DNA of 64,000 nucleotides from positions 62,001 through 126,000 of the forward strand of contig DATIEP010000055.1 of assembly GCA_035455745.1 (NCBI GenBank), written 5' to 3'. Of the stretch, positions 53,390 through 62,422 are shown piece after piece; the first letter of the stretch is position 1; each line of letters opens with the position of its first letter. Both the position numbers and the translations under genes were made by a program. Under the pieces are notes generated by a model. That model had not been told where the DNA came from, searched no databases, and saw only the letters and a program-made list of their open reading frames with translations. This DNA comes from JADGGM01 sp027307005. Lineage in GTDB: Bacteria > Gemmatimonadota > Gemmatimonadetes > Gemmatimonadales > Gemmatimonadaceae.

Positions 53390-54993
53390 AGGTGTGTCGC
53401 ACGCCCGCGGTGGTCGCGGGTCTCGTCGCGTTGGGCTGCGCCTCGGGCGGAACCCATCCGGCTCCGGCGCCGCAGCCGGCCGCGCTTCCCGCGTCGCAGA
53501 TGGCCACGAGTGCCGCACCGCCATCGCCCCTCGAGCTGTTGCGCACCGGCATCGATTCGATGATCGCGGACTCGGTGTTCCGCAATGCCAACTGGGGCAT
53601 CCTCATCGTCGACCCGGACCGCGGCGACACGCTCTACTCGCACAATGCCGGCAAGTTGTTCATGCCGGCGTCGAACATGAAAGTGATCACGGGATCCGTT
53701 GCGTTGGCTCAGTTAGGCCCCAACTTCCAGTTCCGCACCACCTTCGCGGCCGACGGCCCGGTGTGCAACGGTACGCTGCACGGCGATCTCGTGGTGGACG
53801 GCCGCGGCGATCCGAGCGAAAGCGATGCGATGCGCGGCGATGCCCTCTCCGCGATGCGCGACATCGCCGACTCGCTGCGCGCACGCGGCATCGATCGCGT
53901 CGTCGGCCAGGTGCTGAGCGGCTTCGATGCGTTCCCCGGCCCAACGTTGGGCTACGGCTGGTCCTGGGACGACCTCGATGCGTCCTACAGCGCGGGCGTC
54001 GACGAATTGTTCTTCAACGAAGGCGCCGCCCGCATGGTGATCCGCGGCGGACGCAAACCCGGCAGCAAAGTGCGCGTCGCCGTGCTGCCCACGTCGCGCT
54101 ATCCCACCGTGCGCGTCGCGGCACTCACTGCATTCCCGCCCGAATCGCTCGCCTCGGGCAGCGGCGGCCGCCATCGCTTCTCGCGAATGGATGGCGAGCT
54201 GCGCACATCGCTCGACACCCTCACCGGAACCATCGTGCTCACCGGTTGGATCGCGCCCGATGTCGTCGACACGATGGACGTCGTCTATCCCGATCAGAAT
54301 ACCGCGTATCTCGAAGCACTGCGCGGCGCGCTCATCGAACGCGGCGTCGCACTCCGCAATGTGAAAGCGCGGAAGCGATTCGGCGGTTGCGGCGCGCATC
54401 GGTCTCGCAGCGCGCCGCCGATGGCCGACACGTTGTTCACCTACCTGTCGCCGCCCCTGCGCGATGTACTGCGCGCGATGGCCAAGCCCTCGCAGAATCA
54501 GATCGCCGAAATCCTGCTACGCACCATTGGCCTCGAGCGCGCGGGGTCGGGCACGGCCGACAGCGGCATCGCCGTGGTGCGTCGCCAGCTGCTCGCCTGG
54601 GGCGTGCAGCCCGACGGCTTCGTCCAACGCGACGGCAGCGGCCTCTCGCGCTACGACTACCTCACGCCCGAAACCCTCGTGCGCGTGCTGGCCTCGATCC
54701 GCAAGGACACTGCATTCAGCGCATTCTACGACGCGCTGCCGATCGCGGGCGTCGACGGAACGATCGGAAACCGCATGCGCGGGACGCCCGCGCAGGGCAA
54801 CGTGCACGCGAAAACGGGATTCGTGGCGAACGCGCGATCGCTGAGCGGCTATGTGACCACCGCCGACGGCCACACGTTGATCTTCAGCGCGCTGTGCAAC
54901 AACTGGACGACATCGGTGCGCGAGATCGAGCGGGTGCAGGACGCCATCGCCATCGATCTGGCGTCCATGCACCTGGGCGGCGGCACCCCGTAA
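53386..54993 (+). CDS. dacB: D-alanyl-D-alanine carboxypeptidase/endopeptidase, PBP4 (S13) family
   Basis: A 535-residue S13 peptidase. The N-terminus has a hydrophobic segment ending LGC, a possible lipobox, followed by a Pro/Ala-rich linker. PASNMKVITGSVAL carries the SxxK catalytic motif near residue 105, DGSGLSRYDYLTPETL the family SGLSR block, and HAKTGFVANA the KTG motif. It trims peptidoglycan pentapeptides in the periplasm. It sits inside the Moco cluster between mobB and moeA, with an overlap upstream and one base between it and moeA, which is unexpected for a wall enzyme. Confidence 0.9.
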   Translation: MKVCRTPAVVAGLVALGCASGGTHPAPAPQPAALPASQMATSAAPPSPLELLRTGIDSMIADSVFRNANWGILIVDPDRGDTLYSHNAGKLFMPASNMKVITGSVALAQLGPNFQFRTTFAADGPVCNGTLHGDLVVDGRGDPSESDAMRGDALSAMRDIADSLRARGIDRVVGQVLSGFDAFPGPTLGYGWSWDDLDASYSAGVDELFFNEGAARMVIRGGRKPGSKVRVAVLPTSRYPTVRVAALTAFPPESLASGSGGRHRFSRMDGELRTSLDTLTGTIVLTGWIAPDVVDTMDVVYPDQNTAYLEALRGALIERGVALRNVKARKRFGGCGAHRSRSAPPMADTLFTYLSPPLRDVLRAMAKPSQNQIAEILLRTIGLERAGSGTADSGIAVVRRQLLAWGVQPDGFVQRDGSGLSRYDYLTPETLVRVLASIRKDTAFSAFYDALPIAGVDGTIGNRMRGTPAQGNVHAKTGFVANARSLSGYVTTADGHTLIFSALCNNWTTSVREIERVQDAIAIDLASMHLGGGTP

Positions 54994-54994
54994 C

Positions 54995-56245
54995 ATGCTG
55001 TCCGTCGCCGACGCCGCGGCGCGCATCATCGCCGACATCCGCACACTCGGCGCCGAGCGCGTCGCGCTCCTCGACTCGTTAGGCAGAGTCCTCGCCGAGC
55101 CGGTGCGTTCGCCGCTCACGCTCCCGGCGTGGGACAATTCGGCGATGGATGGCTACGCGGTGCGCTCCGACGACGTGCGCGACGCCCGACCCGACGCCCC
55201 GGTGACGCTGCGCGTTCTCGAAACCGTGGCCGCCGGTGCGTTCCCATCGCGCCGCGTCGAACATGGTACGGCCACGCGCATCATGACCGGCGCGCCGATG
55301 CCCGAAGGCGCCGACAGCGTGGTGCGTGTGGAAGACACCGATCGCGGCACGGCGCACGTCGCCATTCACGACGCGCGGGACGCGGGACGCAATGTGCGCC
55401 GCCGGGCCGAAGACATCGAGGCAGGCAGCACCGTGTTCGATCGCGGACAACCCATCGGTCCGGCGCAGGTCGGCGTCCTCGCGTCGATCGGCGCCGCGGT
55501 CGTCGATGTCTATCGCCGTCCCCGCGTCGCGTTCTTCGGCTCGGGCGACGAGATCGTGGATCTCGATGGACTTCCGGACGCCGTGGCCGGTCGCAAGATC
55601 CTCACGTCCAACACCTACACGCTGCACGCGATGATCCGCGCTGCCGGCGGCGAGCCGATCAACCTGGGGCTCGTCCGCGACGATCCGGGCGAGCTCCGCG
55701 ACCGCATCGCGCGCAGCGCGGGCGCCGACCTGTTGATCACGTCGGCGGGGATTTCCGCCGGCGAGTTCGATTACGTGCGCAGCGTCCTTACTGAGTTAGG
55801 CGTCGAGATGACGGTGTGGAAGGTGCGCATGCGCCCGGGCGCGCCGCTCGGCTTCGGCTGGCTCGGCACGCGGCCGTGGGTCGGCCTGCCCGGCAACCCG
55901 GTCTCGACCATGGTCACCTTCGACTTGTTCGTGCGGCCGATGCTCCGCCGGATGCTCGGCCACACGCGGCTCTACCGGCGGCCCATCCCGGTGACGCTCG
56001 AGGAACCCGTCGCCATCGCCGCCCCGCTCACGCACTTCATGCGCGGCATCGTGTCGGTCGGCGCCGGCGGCGCGATGACCGCGCGGCTGACGGGACCGCA
56101 AGGGTCCGGCGTGCTCACGTCCATGGCGCGCGCCAATGCGCTTCTCGTCATCCCCGAGGACCGCCCGCGCGTCGAAGCCGGTGAAACGGTGAACGCACTG
56201 CTCCTCGGCGAAGACGCGCACATGAGCGCAACCTTCGCCCTGTGA
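54995..56245 (+). CDS. moeA: Molybdopterin molybdotransferase MoeA
   Basis: A 416-residue MoeA. LPAWDNSAMDGYAVRSDD is the family motif. GATTRIMTGA-type residues are present as TATRIMTGAPMPEGADSVV. The MoCF/gephyrin-like domain (about residues 180-320) has ITSAGISAGEFDYV (the TSGG-type motif), and WLGTRPWVGLPGNPVS. It inserts molybdate into adenylylated molybdopterin. It ends 1 base after dacB starts the unit, and its end overlaps the family-16 methyltransferase gene by an ATG/GTG-A type junction. Confidence 0.93.
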   Translation: MLSVADAAARIIADIRTLGAERVALLDSLGRVLAEPVRSPLTLPAWDNSAMDGYAVRSDDVRDARPDAPVTLRVLETVAAGAFPSRRVEHGTATRIMTGAPMPEGADSVVRVEDTDRGTAHVAIHDARDAGRNVRRRAEDIEAGSTVFDRGQPIGPAQVGVLASIGAAVVDVYRRPRVAFFGSGDEIVDLDGLPDAVAGRKILTSNTYTLHAMIRAAGGEPINLGLVRDDPGELRDRIARSAGADLLITSAGISAGEFDYVRSVLTELGVEMTVWKVRMRPGAPLGFGWLGTRPWVGLPGNPVSTMVTFDLFVRPMLRRMLGHTRLYRRPIPVTLEEPVAIAAPLTHFMRGIVSVGAGGAMTARLTGPQGSGVLTSMARANALLVIPEDRPRVEAGETVNALLLGEDAHMSATFAL

Positions 56246-56916
56246 CCGTGACACTGGCCGAGGACATCGAGCGGCGCCACGTGTGCATCACGCAGGACGT
56301 CGACGTCGCGGGACAGCGCGTCACTCTCCTCAAGCCGCGCTCGATCGAGGCGCTCATCGATGAAGAGGATTTCTCGCGCGACGAACGATTGCCGTACTGG
56401 GCCGATCTTTGGCCCGCCTCGCGCGCGCTGTCCGACGCAGTCGCGAGCGAAACCGGCGCGGGCCGCTCGTGCCTCGAGCTGGGCTGCGGCCTCGGACTGA
56501 GCACGATCGCCGCCCTCCGGGCCGGCTACGACGTGACCGCCACCGACTATTACGACGACGCGCTCGCCTTCGCGCGCGTCAATGCCGTGCGCAACGTTGG
56601 ACGCGCGCCGCTCACCCGCCTCGTCGATTGGCGCCGCCTGCCCGACGATCTCGGCCGCTTCGACCGCATCATCGCCGCCGATGTGCTCTATGAGCGCGAC
56701 TATGGGCAGCTCGTCGCGCAGGTGCTCGACCGCGCGCTGGCGGCTCACGGCGTCGCCACCGTCGCCGACCCCGGCCGCATCGCCGCCGATGCGTTCGTGA
56801 GCGCGTGTGAGGCGTTGGGGTTCGAGCTCGCCGCCGCACCTGTTCGCGAGGCGCGCGACGATGGACTCACCTTTCACGTGCGTCTGCTCGAGCTGCGCCG
56901 CGTGATACATCGTTAG
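56242..56916 (+). CDS. Family-16 protein lysine methyltransferase-like protein (ETFB methyltransferase type)
   Basis: A 224-residue class I methyltransferase of the Methyltransf_16 group. LPYWADLWPASRALSDAV matches the PYWA-xxWP block of ETFBKMT/METTL20, and SCLELGCGLGLSTIAAL is the SAM motif. ATDYYDDAL and IIAADVLYERDYGQLV are the D/ExxY-type motif IV region. Bacterial relatives methylate lysines in ETF beta. The gene ends convergently with ETF-quinone oxidoreductase, etfA and etfB. The stop lies in a GTTAGGC word. Substrate is inference from family and neighbourhood. Confidence 0.75.
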   Translation: MTVTLAEDIERRHVCITQDVDVAGQRVTLLKPRSIEALIDEEDFSRDERLPYWADLWPASRALSDAVASETGAGRSCLELGCGLGLSTIAALRAGYDVTATDYYDDALAFARVNAVRNVGRAPLTRLVDWRRLPDDLGRFDRIIAADVLYERDYGQLVAQVLDRALAAHGVATVADPGRIAADAFVSACEALGFELAAAPVREARDDGLTFHVRLLELRRVIHR

Positions 56917-56943
56917 GCAGGTCGCCGCGGACGCGGCGCCGCA

Positions 56944-58620
56944 TCACATGGAGCGGTACTTCGCGCCGCTGCCGCCTTCGCGCGGCGTCCAGCGCGGTCC
57001 GACGTCATCGGTCGCCTTACAGTCCACGCAGTTGGCCGGACTCACGACCAACCGGTCTCCGTCGCGCTCGTAGACTCCGGCCGGACACAAGTGCGCGTAG
57101 AAATCCGCGACCGCCGGCGGGACGTCCTGCCCAACGATCAGATGCGACGGAATGTCGTCGCGCGTCGCGTTCCCCGACCGGAAAACCGCATCGAGCTTCG
57201 AGAATGTGAGCTTGCCATCCGGCGGCACGTGCGCCACTCCGTCCGATGTGCGCGCGACGTCTGCATCCCGCTCCGACGCGATGCGGCCGCCGGGAAACGC
57301 GCCGCGCGTCACCGTCATGAGCCCCGCTTTGATGCCGCCGCCGTACAGACCGCCGTGCTGGAACGCCAGGCGCATGTTGCGCCGCTCGTACAGGTCGCGC
57401 GTGATGTAGCTGTCCTTCACCATCTGATCGTACGACGCGAGCGCCGCCGCAGACGTGTCTTGCATCTTGAGCGCGTCGAAGATCGCCCGTGCCGCGAAGA
57501 TTCCGGACTGCATGGCGTAGTGGATTCCTTTGAGCGATGCGACTTCGACGAAGCCTGCCGCGTCTCCAGTCACGAGCAGGCCGTCGCCGTAGCGCCGCTC
57601 CGCAAGCGCCCAGTATCCGCCTTCCGGAATCGTCTTGGCGCCCCACTCGATCATCTCGCCGCCCTGCAGGTACGACCGAAACAGCGGGTGCAGCTTGAGG
57701 CGCTGCAGCAGCTCGTGCGCATCGAGGGACGCCTGGCGATAGTCGAGGCCGACCACCACGCCCACCGCGATCTGGTTGCCGCCTAACGGGTACATGAAGG
57801 TGCCGCCGAAGGCGTCGTTGGGCAGCGGCCATCCGAGCGTGTGGACCACCGCATCGAGCGGGCGCGCGGACTCCCACAGCTCCTTCACGCCTAACGCAAA
57901 CAGCGGCGGGTTGGCCGAGCCGATGCCGCGCCAGCGGCAGTACGCCTGCGTCAACGACCCGCGCGTCCCTTCGGCCAGCACCGTCACCCGCGCCGTGAGA
58001 TCGGTCGGCGGCGTGTACGCCGGCCCGCGCGTCCCGTCCCGCTCCAGACCGGACGGCGTCGTCCGCACGCCGATCACGCGGTCGTGCTCCACCAGCAGCG
58101 ACGCCACCGGAAATCCGGTGAAGATGTTCACGCCCGCCGCTTCCGCTCGCTCGCCCAACCAACGGACCATCTCGCAGATCGAGCCCACGTAGTTGCCGTG
58201 GTTGCGCATCGTCGGCGGCGTCGGCAGACGGATCGCGCGCGACCCCGTCAGGAAGTAGACCCGCTCGCCCGCCACCTTGGCGCGGAACGGAAAGTCGCCG
58301 TCCGCCATGTCCGGGAACAGCGCGCGGAACGCCGCCGGGTTCACCACCGCGCCCGACAAACAGTGCTCGCCCAGCGCGCCCGCCTTCTCCAGCACCGCGA
58401 TCTGGATGTCGCCTAACGAACCGCCCGCCTCGGCATCGGCCCGCGCCAGACGCGCCAGCTCGATCGCCCCCGCCAGCCCCGCCGGGCCGCCTCCCACGAA
58501 CACCACATCCATCGGCACGTGCTCGGCATCGGGAGGTTCGGCGACGATGAACCGATCCGTCGGCAGCGCGGGCTGATACTGGCCGGGCACAATGGGCAGC
58601 GAACGACCGGATGACGTCAT
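56944..58620 (-). CDS. Electron transfer flavoprotein-quinone oxidoreductase
   Basis: A 558-residue ETF-QO. VVFVGGGPAGLAGAIELARLA is the FAD-binding motif. EKAGALGEHCLSGAVVNPAAF, GTRGSLTQ and TGDAAGFVEVASLKGIHYAM are further FAD blocks. The C-terminal ferredoxin-like domain has CPAGVYE (Cys512), NCVDC (Cys531, Cys534), but position 537, where the fourth cluster ligand Cys is expected, is Thr. It takes electrons from EtfAB to the quinone pool. The ATG at 58620 starts just before the FAD domain. It follows etfA on the minus strand with a 49-base gap. Confidence 0.93.
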   Translation of the reverse strand: MTSSGRSLPIVPGQYQPALPTDRFIVAEPPDAEHVPMDVVFVGGGPAGLAGAIELARLARADAEAGGSLGDIQIAVLEKAGALGEHCLSGAVVNPAAFRALFPDMADGDFPFRAKVAGERVYFLTGSRAIRLPTPPTMRNHGNYVGSICEMVRWLGERAEAAGVNIFTGFPVASLLVEHDRVIGVRTTPSGLERDGTRGPAYTPPTDLTARVTVLAEGTRGSLTQAYCRWRGIGSANPPLFALGVKELWESARPLDAVVHTLGWPLPNDAFGGTFMYPLGGNQIAVGVVVGLDYRQASLDAHELLQRLKLHPLFRSYLQGGEMIEWGAKTIPEGGYWALAERRYGDGLLVTGDAAGFVEVASLKGIHYAMQSGIFAARAIFDALKMQDTSAAALASYDQMVKDSYITRDLYERRNMRLAFQHGGLYGGGIKAGLMTVTRGAFPGGRIASERDADVARTSDGVAHVPPDGKLTFSKLDAVFRSGNATRDDIPSHLIVGQDVPPAVADFYAHLCPAGVYERDGDRLVVSPANCVDCKATDDVGPRWTPREGGSGAKYRSM

Positions 58621-58669
58621 GGCGAGCTCGAATGAAAACGTGGAGCCGGTATGCTCCCGGCCCCATCGA

Positions 58670-59659
58670 TCAGTGCGATTGTTTTGCCTTGCGAACGGCC
58701 TCGGTGAGCACCGGCAGAATTTCGAGCACGTCACCCACCACGCCGTAGTCCGCGATCTTGAAGATCGGCGCTTCCCGATCCTTGTTGATCGCGACGATGG
58801 TCTTGGATGTCCGCATGCCGGCAAGGTGCTGGATCGCACCCGAAATTCCGCACGCGATGTACAGATCCGGACTCACCAGGCGACCGGTCTGCCCGATCTG
58901 ATCCGTGTGCGGCCGCCAACCATCGTCCGTCACCGCGCGCGTCGCACCCACCGCGGCGTTTCCGAACGCCGCCGCGAGATCTTCCACCAGCTTGAAGTTT
59001 TCCGGCGCGCGCAACCCGCGGCCGCCGCTCACGATCACGGGGGCTTCACCTAAATCCAGCTTCGCCGTGTTGCCCGCCAACAATTCCCTGGGCACCACGC
59101 GTGCCGCGGCCGGATCGATGGCCGGCGCGATCGTCGCGACGCGCGGCGTCCGCGGCGCCCGCTCCGCCGTCACCGATCCCGGCCTCAGCGACAGCAGCAC
59201 CGGCGTGCCGGTGATCGACAGTGTCGCGATCACCTTGCCCGTGTTCACCGGGTGCCTAACGACAATCGCGTCGCCCGATGTCTCGAATGCCGTGACGTCG
59301 GCGCCCAGGCTCACGCCCAGCTTCGCCGCGACGCGAGGCGCCAGATCCTTCCCCTGCGCCGACGCGCTGAAAAACGCCGCGCGATACGACCCGTCGCCGA
59401 TGCGCGCGGCAGCCGTCGCCGCCACGACTTCCGGCGAATACAACGCCAGGCCCGCGTGCTCCACCACCTCCACCACGTCCGCCCCATAGGCGCCGATCAT
59501 CTCGGCCTTCGCCGAAATTCCGGGTGCACCCATGACTAACGCGTGCACCTCCCCGCCGCCGGTCGCATCGGCCAGCCGCCGAGCCGCGGTCACCGCCTCG
59601 AGCCCAACGCGGCGCAGCTCCCCACTCCGCGACTCCACGAACGCGAACGTGTTCGCCAT
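58670..59659 (-). CDS. etfA: Electron transfer flavoprotein alpha subunit
   Basis: A 329-residue ETF alpha. The N-terminal domain runs to about residue 195. The C-terminal FAD domain holds VIVSGGRGLRAPENF, QIGQTGRLVSPDLYIACGISGAIQHLAGM and AINKDREAPIFKIADYGVVGD, which are the FAD-binding signature blocks. The ATG at 59659 overlaps the TAA of etfB in a TAATG junction. It carries the FAD of the heterodimer. Confidence 0.95.
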   Translation of the reverse strand: MANTFAFVESRSGELRRVGLEAVTAARRLADATGGGEVHALVMGAPGISAKAEMIGAYGADVVEVVEHAGLALYSPEVVAATAAARIGDGSYRAAFFSASAQGKDLAPRVAAKLGVSLGADVTAFETSGDAIVVRHPVNTGKVIATLSITGTPVLLSLRPGSVTAERAPRTPRVATIAPAIDPAAARVVPRELLAGNTAKLDLGEAPVIVSGGRGLRAPENFKLVEDLAAAFGNAAVGATRAVTDDGWRPHTDQIGQTGRLVSPDLYIACGISGAIQHLAGMRTSKTIVAINKDREAPIFKIADYGVVGDVLEILPVLTEAVRKAKQSH

Positions 59660-60411
59660 TAGAGCACCTTCGCTTCGGTCTGCAGCAGCCGCACCAACTC
59701 CGGCACCGCATCGGGACCTTCGCCGATGATCCGACCGCCCGTCCGTTCCGGCGGCAGCTCCATCTTGATGACCGTCACCCGCGATTCACCGACCTGCACC
59801 GGTTTCACCTCGAGCGGCTTTTTCTTCGCCGCCATGATGCCCTTGAGCGACGGCAGCCGCGGCCGCGCGATGCCTTCGTCGATCGTCACCACCGCCGGAA
59901 GTGGAAACTCCAGCACTTCCGCCGCGCCCTCGAGCTCGCGCCGCGCTGTCCCCCGCCCGCCCGCAACGCCGAGCTGCGATGCCGCGGAAACACATGGGAC
60001 TCCCAACAATTCCGCGGCCATCGGCCCCACGCTCTGATTCGCGGCGTCGATCGCCATCCGCCCGAACAACATGAGGTCGTAGCCGCCGCCCTCGAGCTCC
60101 GCGGCCAGCACGCGCGCGATCGCCAACGCGTCGGCCGGCACTGCATCCGTCTTCAAATGCACGGCCTTGTCGGCGCCCATGCTCAACGCCTTGCGCAGCG
60201 TCTCCTGCACCGCGTCCTTGCCGAGCGAGATCACCGTCACCTCGCCCGTGCCGTCCTTTTCCTTGAGCTGCAACGCCGCCTCGACCGCGAAGCCATCGAA
60301 ATCCGCGATGTCGAACTTCACACCGGCTTCATCGATCGACCTCCCGTCCGCCGCAATCTTGAACCGCGTCTCCATGTCGGCGGCGCGCTTGATGCACACG
60401 GCTATCTTCAC
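59659..60411 (-). CDS. etfB: Electron transfer flavoprotein beta subunit
   Basis: A 250-residue ETF beta. AVCIKRAADMETRFKIA begins the domain, GKDAVQETLRKALSMGADKAVHL and LLGVPCVSAASQL follow. Near the end, TIDEGIARPRLPSLKGIMAAKKKPLE corresponds to the recognition loop region, and Lys196-Lys198 lie at the site methylated in other ETF beta proteins. The GTG start at 60411 has a GGGAG ribosome binding site nine bases upstream. Electrons come from acyl-CoA dehydrogenases such as the one encoded upstream at 60491-61663. Confidence 0.93.
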   Translation of the reverse strand: MKIAVCIKRAADMETRFKIAADGRSIDEAGVKFDIADFDGFAVEAALQLKEKDGTGEVTVISLGKDAVQETLRKALSMGADKAVHLKTDAVPADALAIARVLAAELEGGGYDLMLFGRMAIDAANQSVGPMAAELLGVPCVSAASQLGVAGGRGTARRELEGAAEVLEFPLPAVVTIDEGIARPRLPSLKGIMAAKKKPLEVKPVQVGESRVTVIKMELPPERTGGRIIGEGPDAVPELVRLLQTEAKVL

Positions 60412-60490
60412 CGCGCGTGCTCCCTTGAGTTTGAGTCCGACACAACGATCGCGGCGGCCCCGCCCGCTTGCGTGGGCGCCGCGCAGCGAA

Positions 60491-61663
60491 TCACTGGAAC
60501 GCGTTCAGGCCCGTGATCGCTTGGCCTAACACCAGCGTGTGCACGTCGTGCGTCCCTTCGTACGTGTACACGCTTTCCAGATTCGCCATGTGGCGCATCG
60601 ACGCGTACTCGGCCAGAATGCCGTTCGCGCCCAACAACCGGCGCGCCTCGCGCGCGACGTCCGTCGCCATGCTCACGTTGTTGCGCTTCGCCAACGATAC
60701 CTGCTGCGGCGTCATCGTGCCCGCATCCTTGAGCCGCCCCAGGTGCAGCGTCAGCAACTGCCCCTTCACGATCTCCGTCAACATCTCGGCCAGGCGTGCC
60801 TGCTGCAGCTGGAACGCCCCGATCGGCTTGCCGAACATCACACGGTTGCACGCGTACGATGCCGCCTCTTCGAAGCACGCCATCGCCGCGCCCACGCTCC
60901 CCCACGCAATGCCGTAGCGCGCCTGCGTGAGACACATGAGCGGACTCTTGAGCCCTGCGCTCTTCGGCAGAATCGCATCGCCCGCGACGTGCACATCCTG
61001 CATCACCAGCTCGCTCGTATCCGATGCGCGCAGCGACAACTTCCCCTTCTGATCGCGCGCCGTGAATCCGGGCGTGTTGGTCGGGACGACGAACCCGCGA
61101 ATCGACCGCTCGTCCTTGTCGCCGTTCGTCTTCGCCCACACCACCGCCACATGCGCCGTCGACCCGTTCGTGATCCACATCTTGGCGCCGTTCAATACCC
61201 AGCTGCCATCGGACTGCTGGCGCGCCATCGTGATCATGCCGGCCGGGTTCGATCCGTAGTCCGGCTCCGTTAGGCCAAAGCAGCCGATGATCTCGCCGCT
61301 CGCCATCTTCGGCAGATACGTCCGCTTCTGCTCGTCGCTCCCGAACGCGAAAATCGGATACATCACCAGCGCGCCTTGCACCGACGCGAACGACCGCACC
61401 CCCGAGTCGCCGCGCTCCAGCTCCTGCATGATCAATCCGTACGACACGTTGTTGAGCCCCGCACAGCCGTATTCCTCCGGCAGATTCGCCCCGAACACGC
61501 CGAGCGATGCCAGCTCCGGCACCAGGTCGCGAGGAAAACGGCCTTCCACATAGCAGTCGCCGATGATCGGCAGCACGCGCTCGTCCACGAAGCGGTGCAC
61601 GCTGTCCCGCACCGCGCGCTCTTCCTCGGACAGTGCGCTGTCGATGCCATAAAAGTCGGTCAT
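60491..61663 (-). CDS. gcdH: Glutaryl-CoA dehydrogenase-type acyl-CoA dehydrogenase
   Basis: A 390-residue acyl-CoA dehydrogenase. ELERGDSGVRSFASVQGALVM contains the Arg and Ser that, in glutaryl-CoA dehydrogenase, bind the second carboxylate. GCFGLTEPDYGSNPAGM is the FAD-binding block. YTYEGTHDVHTLVLGQAITGLNAF carries the catalytic Glu in YEGTHD and the GCDH-type ending. It oxidises and decarboxylates glutaryl-CoA to crotonyl-CoA, passing electrons to EtfAB, encoded just downstream. Upstream hydrolase and protease genes are unrelated. Confidence 0.9.
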   Translation of the reverse strand: MTDFYGIDSALSEEERAVRDSVHRFVDERVLPIIGDCYVEGRFPRDLVPELASLGVFGANLPEEYGCAGLNNVSYGLIMQELERGDSGVRSFASVQGALVMYPIFAFGSDEQKRTYLPKMASGEIIGCFGLTEPDYGSNPAGMITMARQQSDGSWVLNGAKMWITNGSTAHVAVVWAKTNGDKDERSIRGFVVPTNTPGFTARDQKGKLSLRASDTSELVMQDVHVAGDAILPKSAGLKSPLMCLTQARYGIAWGSVGAAMACFEEAASYACNRVMFGKPIGAFQLQQARLAEMLTEIVKGQLLTLHLGRLKDAGTMTPQQVSLAKRNNVSMATDVAREARRLLGANGILAEYASMRHMANLESVYTYEGTHDVHTLVLGQAITGLNAFQ

Positions 61664-61699
61664 GGCGCGAAAACTACTCGCTCCACTGGGACTTCGGTA

Positions 61700-62422
61700 T
61701 CAGATCACCGCGCGCAGCCCATGCGCACGCAACGGCATTGCTCGCCTCGCCCGCGGCTCGATCCCCACTTCGCGGGCCTTGTCCCTGAACGCGCGTCCGT
61801 GGTCGAGCCGGAGACCGCACTCCGCCTGCCACTGATGCACCATCTCGTGCAGGAGCGTGTGCAGGACTTCCCCCCAAGGCTCCCGCCGAATGTGCGATCG
61901 ACTGATGGTGATCTCCGGCGCAGCACCATCGGCCGCAACCGTGTACTGTCCCAGACGACTCCGCATCCGCCGCGAGACCGTAATCGCCACCGCCTGCAAC
62001 GACCCGCCAAAACAGCGCCGATTGTAGTCCTCGTGCGCCTTCGCGAGCTCGGCGAGAATGACGGCGTCTTCCCGGCGCGGACGCGCCAATCGCCGTACAC
62101 GAACCGATCCGTCATCCCGCGGCGCGTGTTCCACGATCACGCGCTCCGCCTCGCGCCTCGCGCGACGCGTCCTGCCGCCAACGAACACCACGATCGCGCG
62201 CCACACGTGCGCGGGCGCCGACAGATACCCCTCCTGCACCCGAAGCAGGCGGCCGCGAACGCTCACCATCACCGTGCGATTCTTCGTCAACTCGCAGCGC
62301 TCGATCCGCGAATGCAGGCCGAGCGAGCGCAATCGCCGCAGCAGCGAGTCGCCATCAGCCGGCGGCGCATCGAACCGCAGCTCCAACTGTGTTGCCGCGT
62401 CGTGCAGCAGTCGAGTGATCAC
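61700..62422 (-). CDS. SprT-like zinc metalloprotease
   Basis: A 240-residue protein. HTLLHEMVHQWQAECGLRLDHGRAFR (near residues 190-215) is the HExxH motif with the third His ligand, in the SprT-like form. YNRRCFGGSLQAVAITVSRRMRSRLGQY is the family strand block before it. The N-terminal half is a charged, Arg-rich region. SprT-like proteins include DNA-protein crosslink proteases; the bacterial function is less certain. The GTG start at 62422 overlaps the phosphoesterase stop. Confidence 0.8.
   Translation of the reverse strand: MITRLLHDAATQLELRFDAPPADGDSLLRRLRSLGLHSRIERCELTKNRTVMVSVRGRLLRVQEGYLSAPAHVWRAIVVFVGGRTRRARREAERVIVEHAPRDDGSVRVRRLARPRREDAVILAELAKAHEDYNRRCFGGSLQAVAITVSRRMRSRLGQYTVAADGAAPEITISRSHIRREPWGEVLHTLLHEMVHQWQAECGLRLDHGRAFRDKAREVGIEPRARRAMPLRAHGLRAVI

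Noticed and set aside
56944..57060. Frameshift as cause of the missing ETF-QO cysteine
   Set aside because: The reading frame continues unbroken to the conserved C-terminal sequence WTPREGGSG; the codon is a clean Thr.
60453..60484. GC-rich inverted repeat between gcdH and etfB as terminator
   Set aside because: The stem is imperfect and no T-run follows in either direction; in DNA this GC-rich such pairings arise often.
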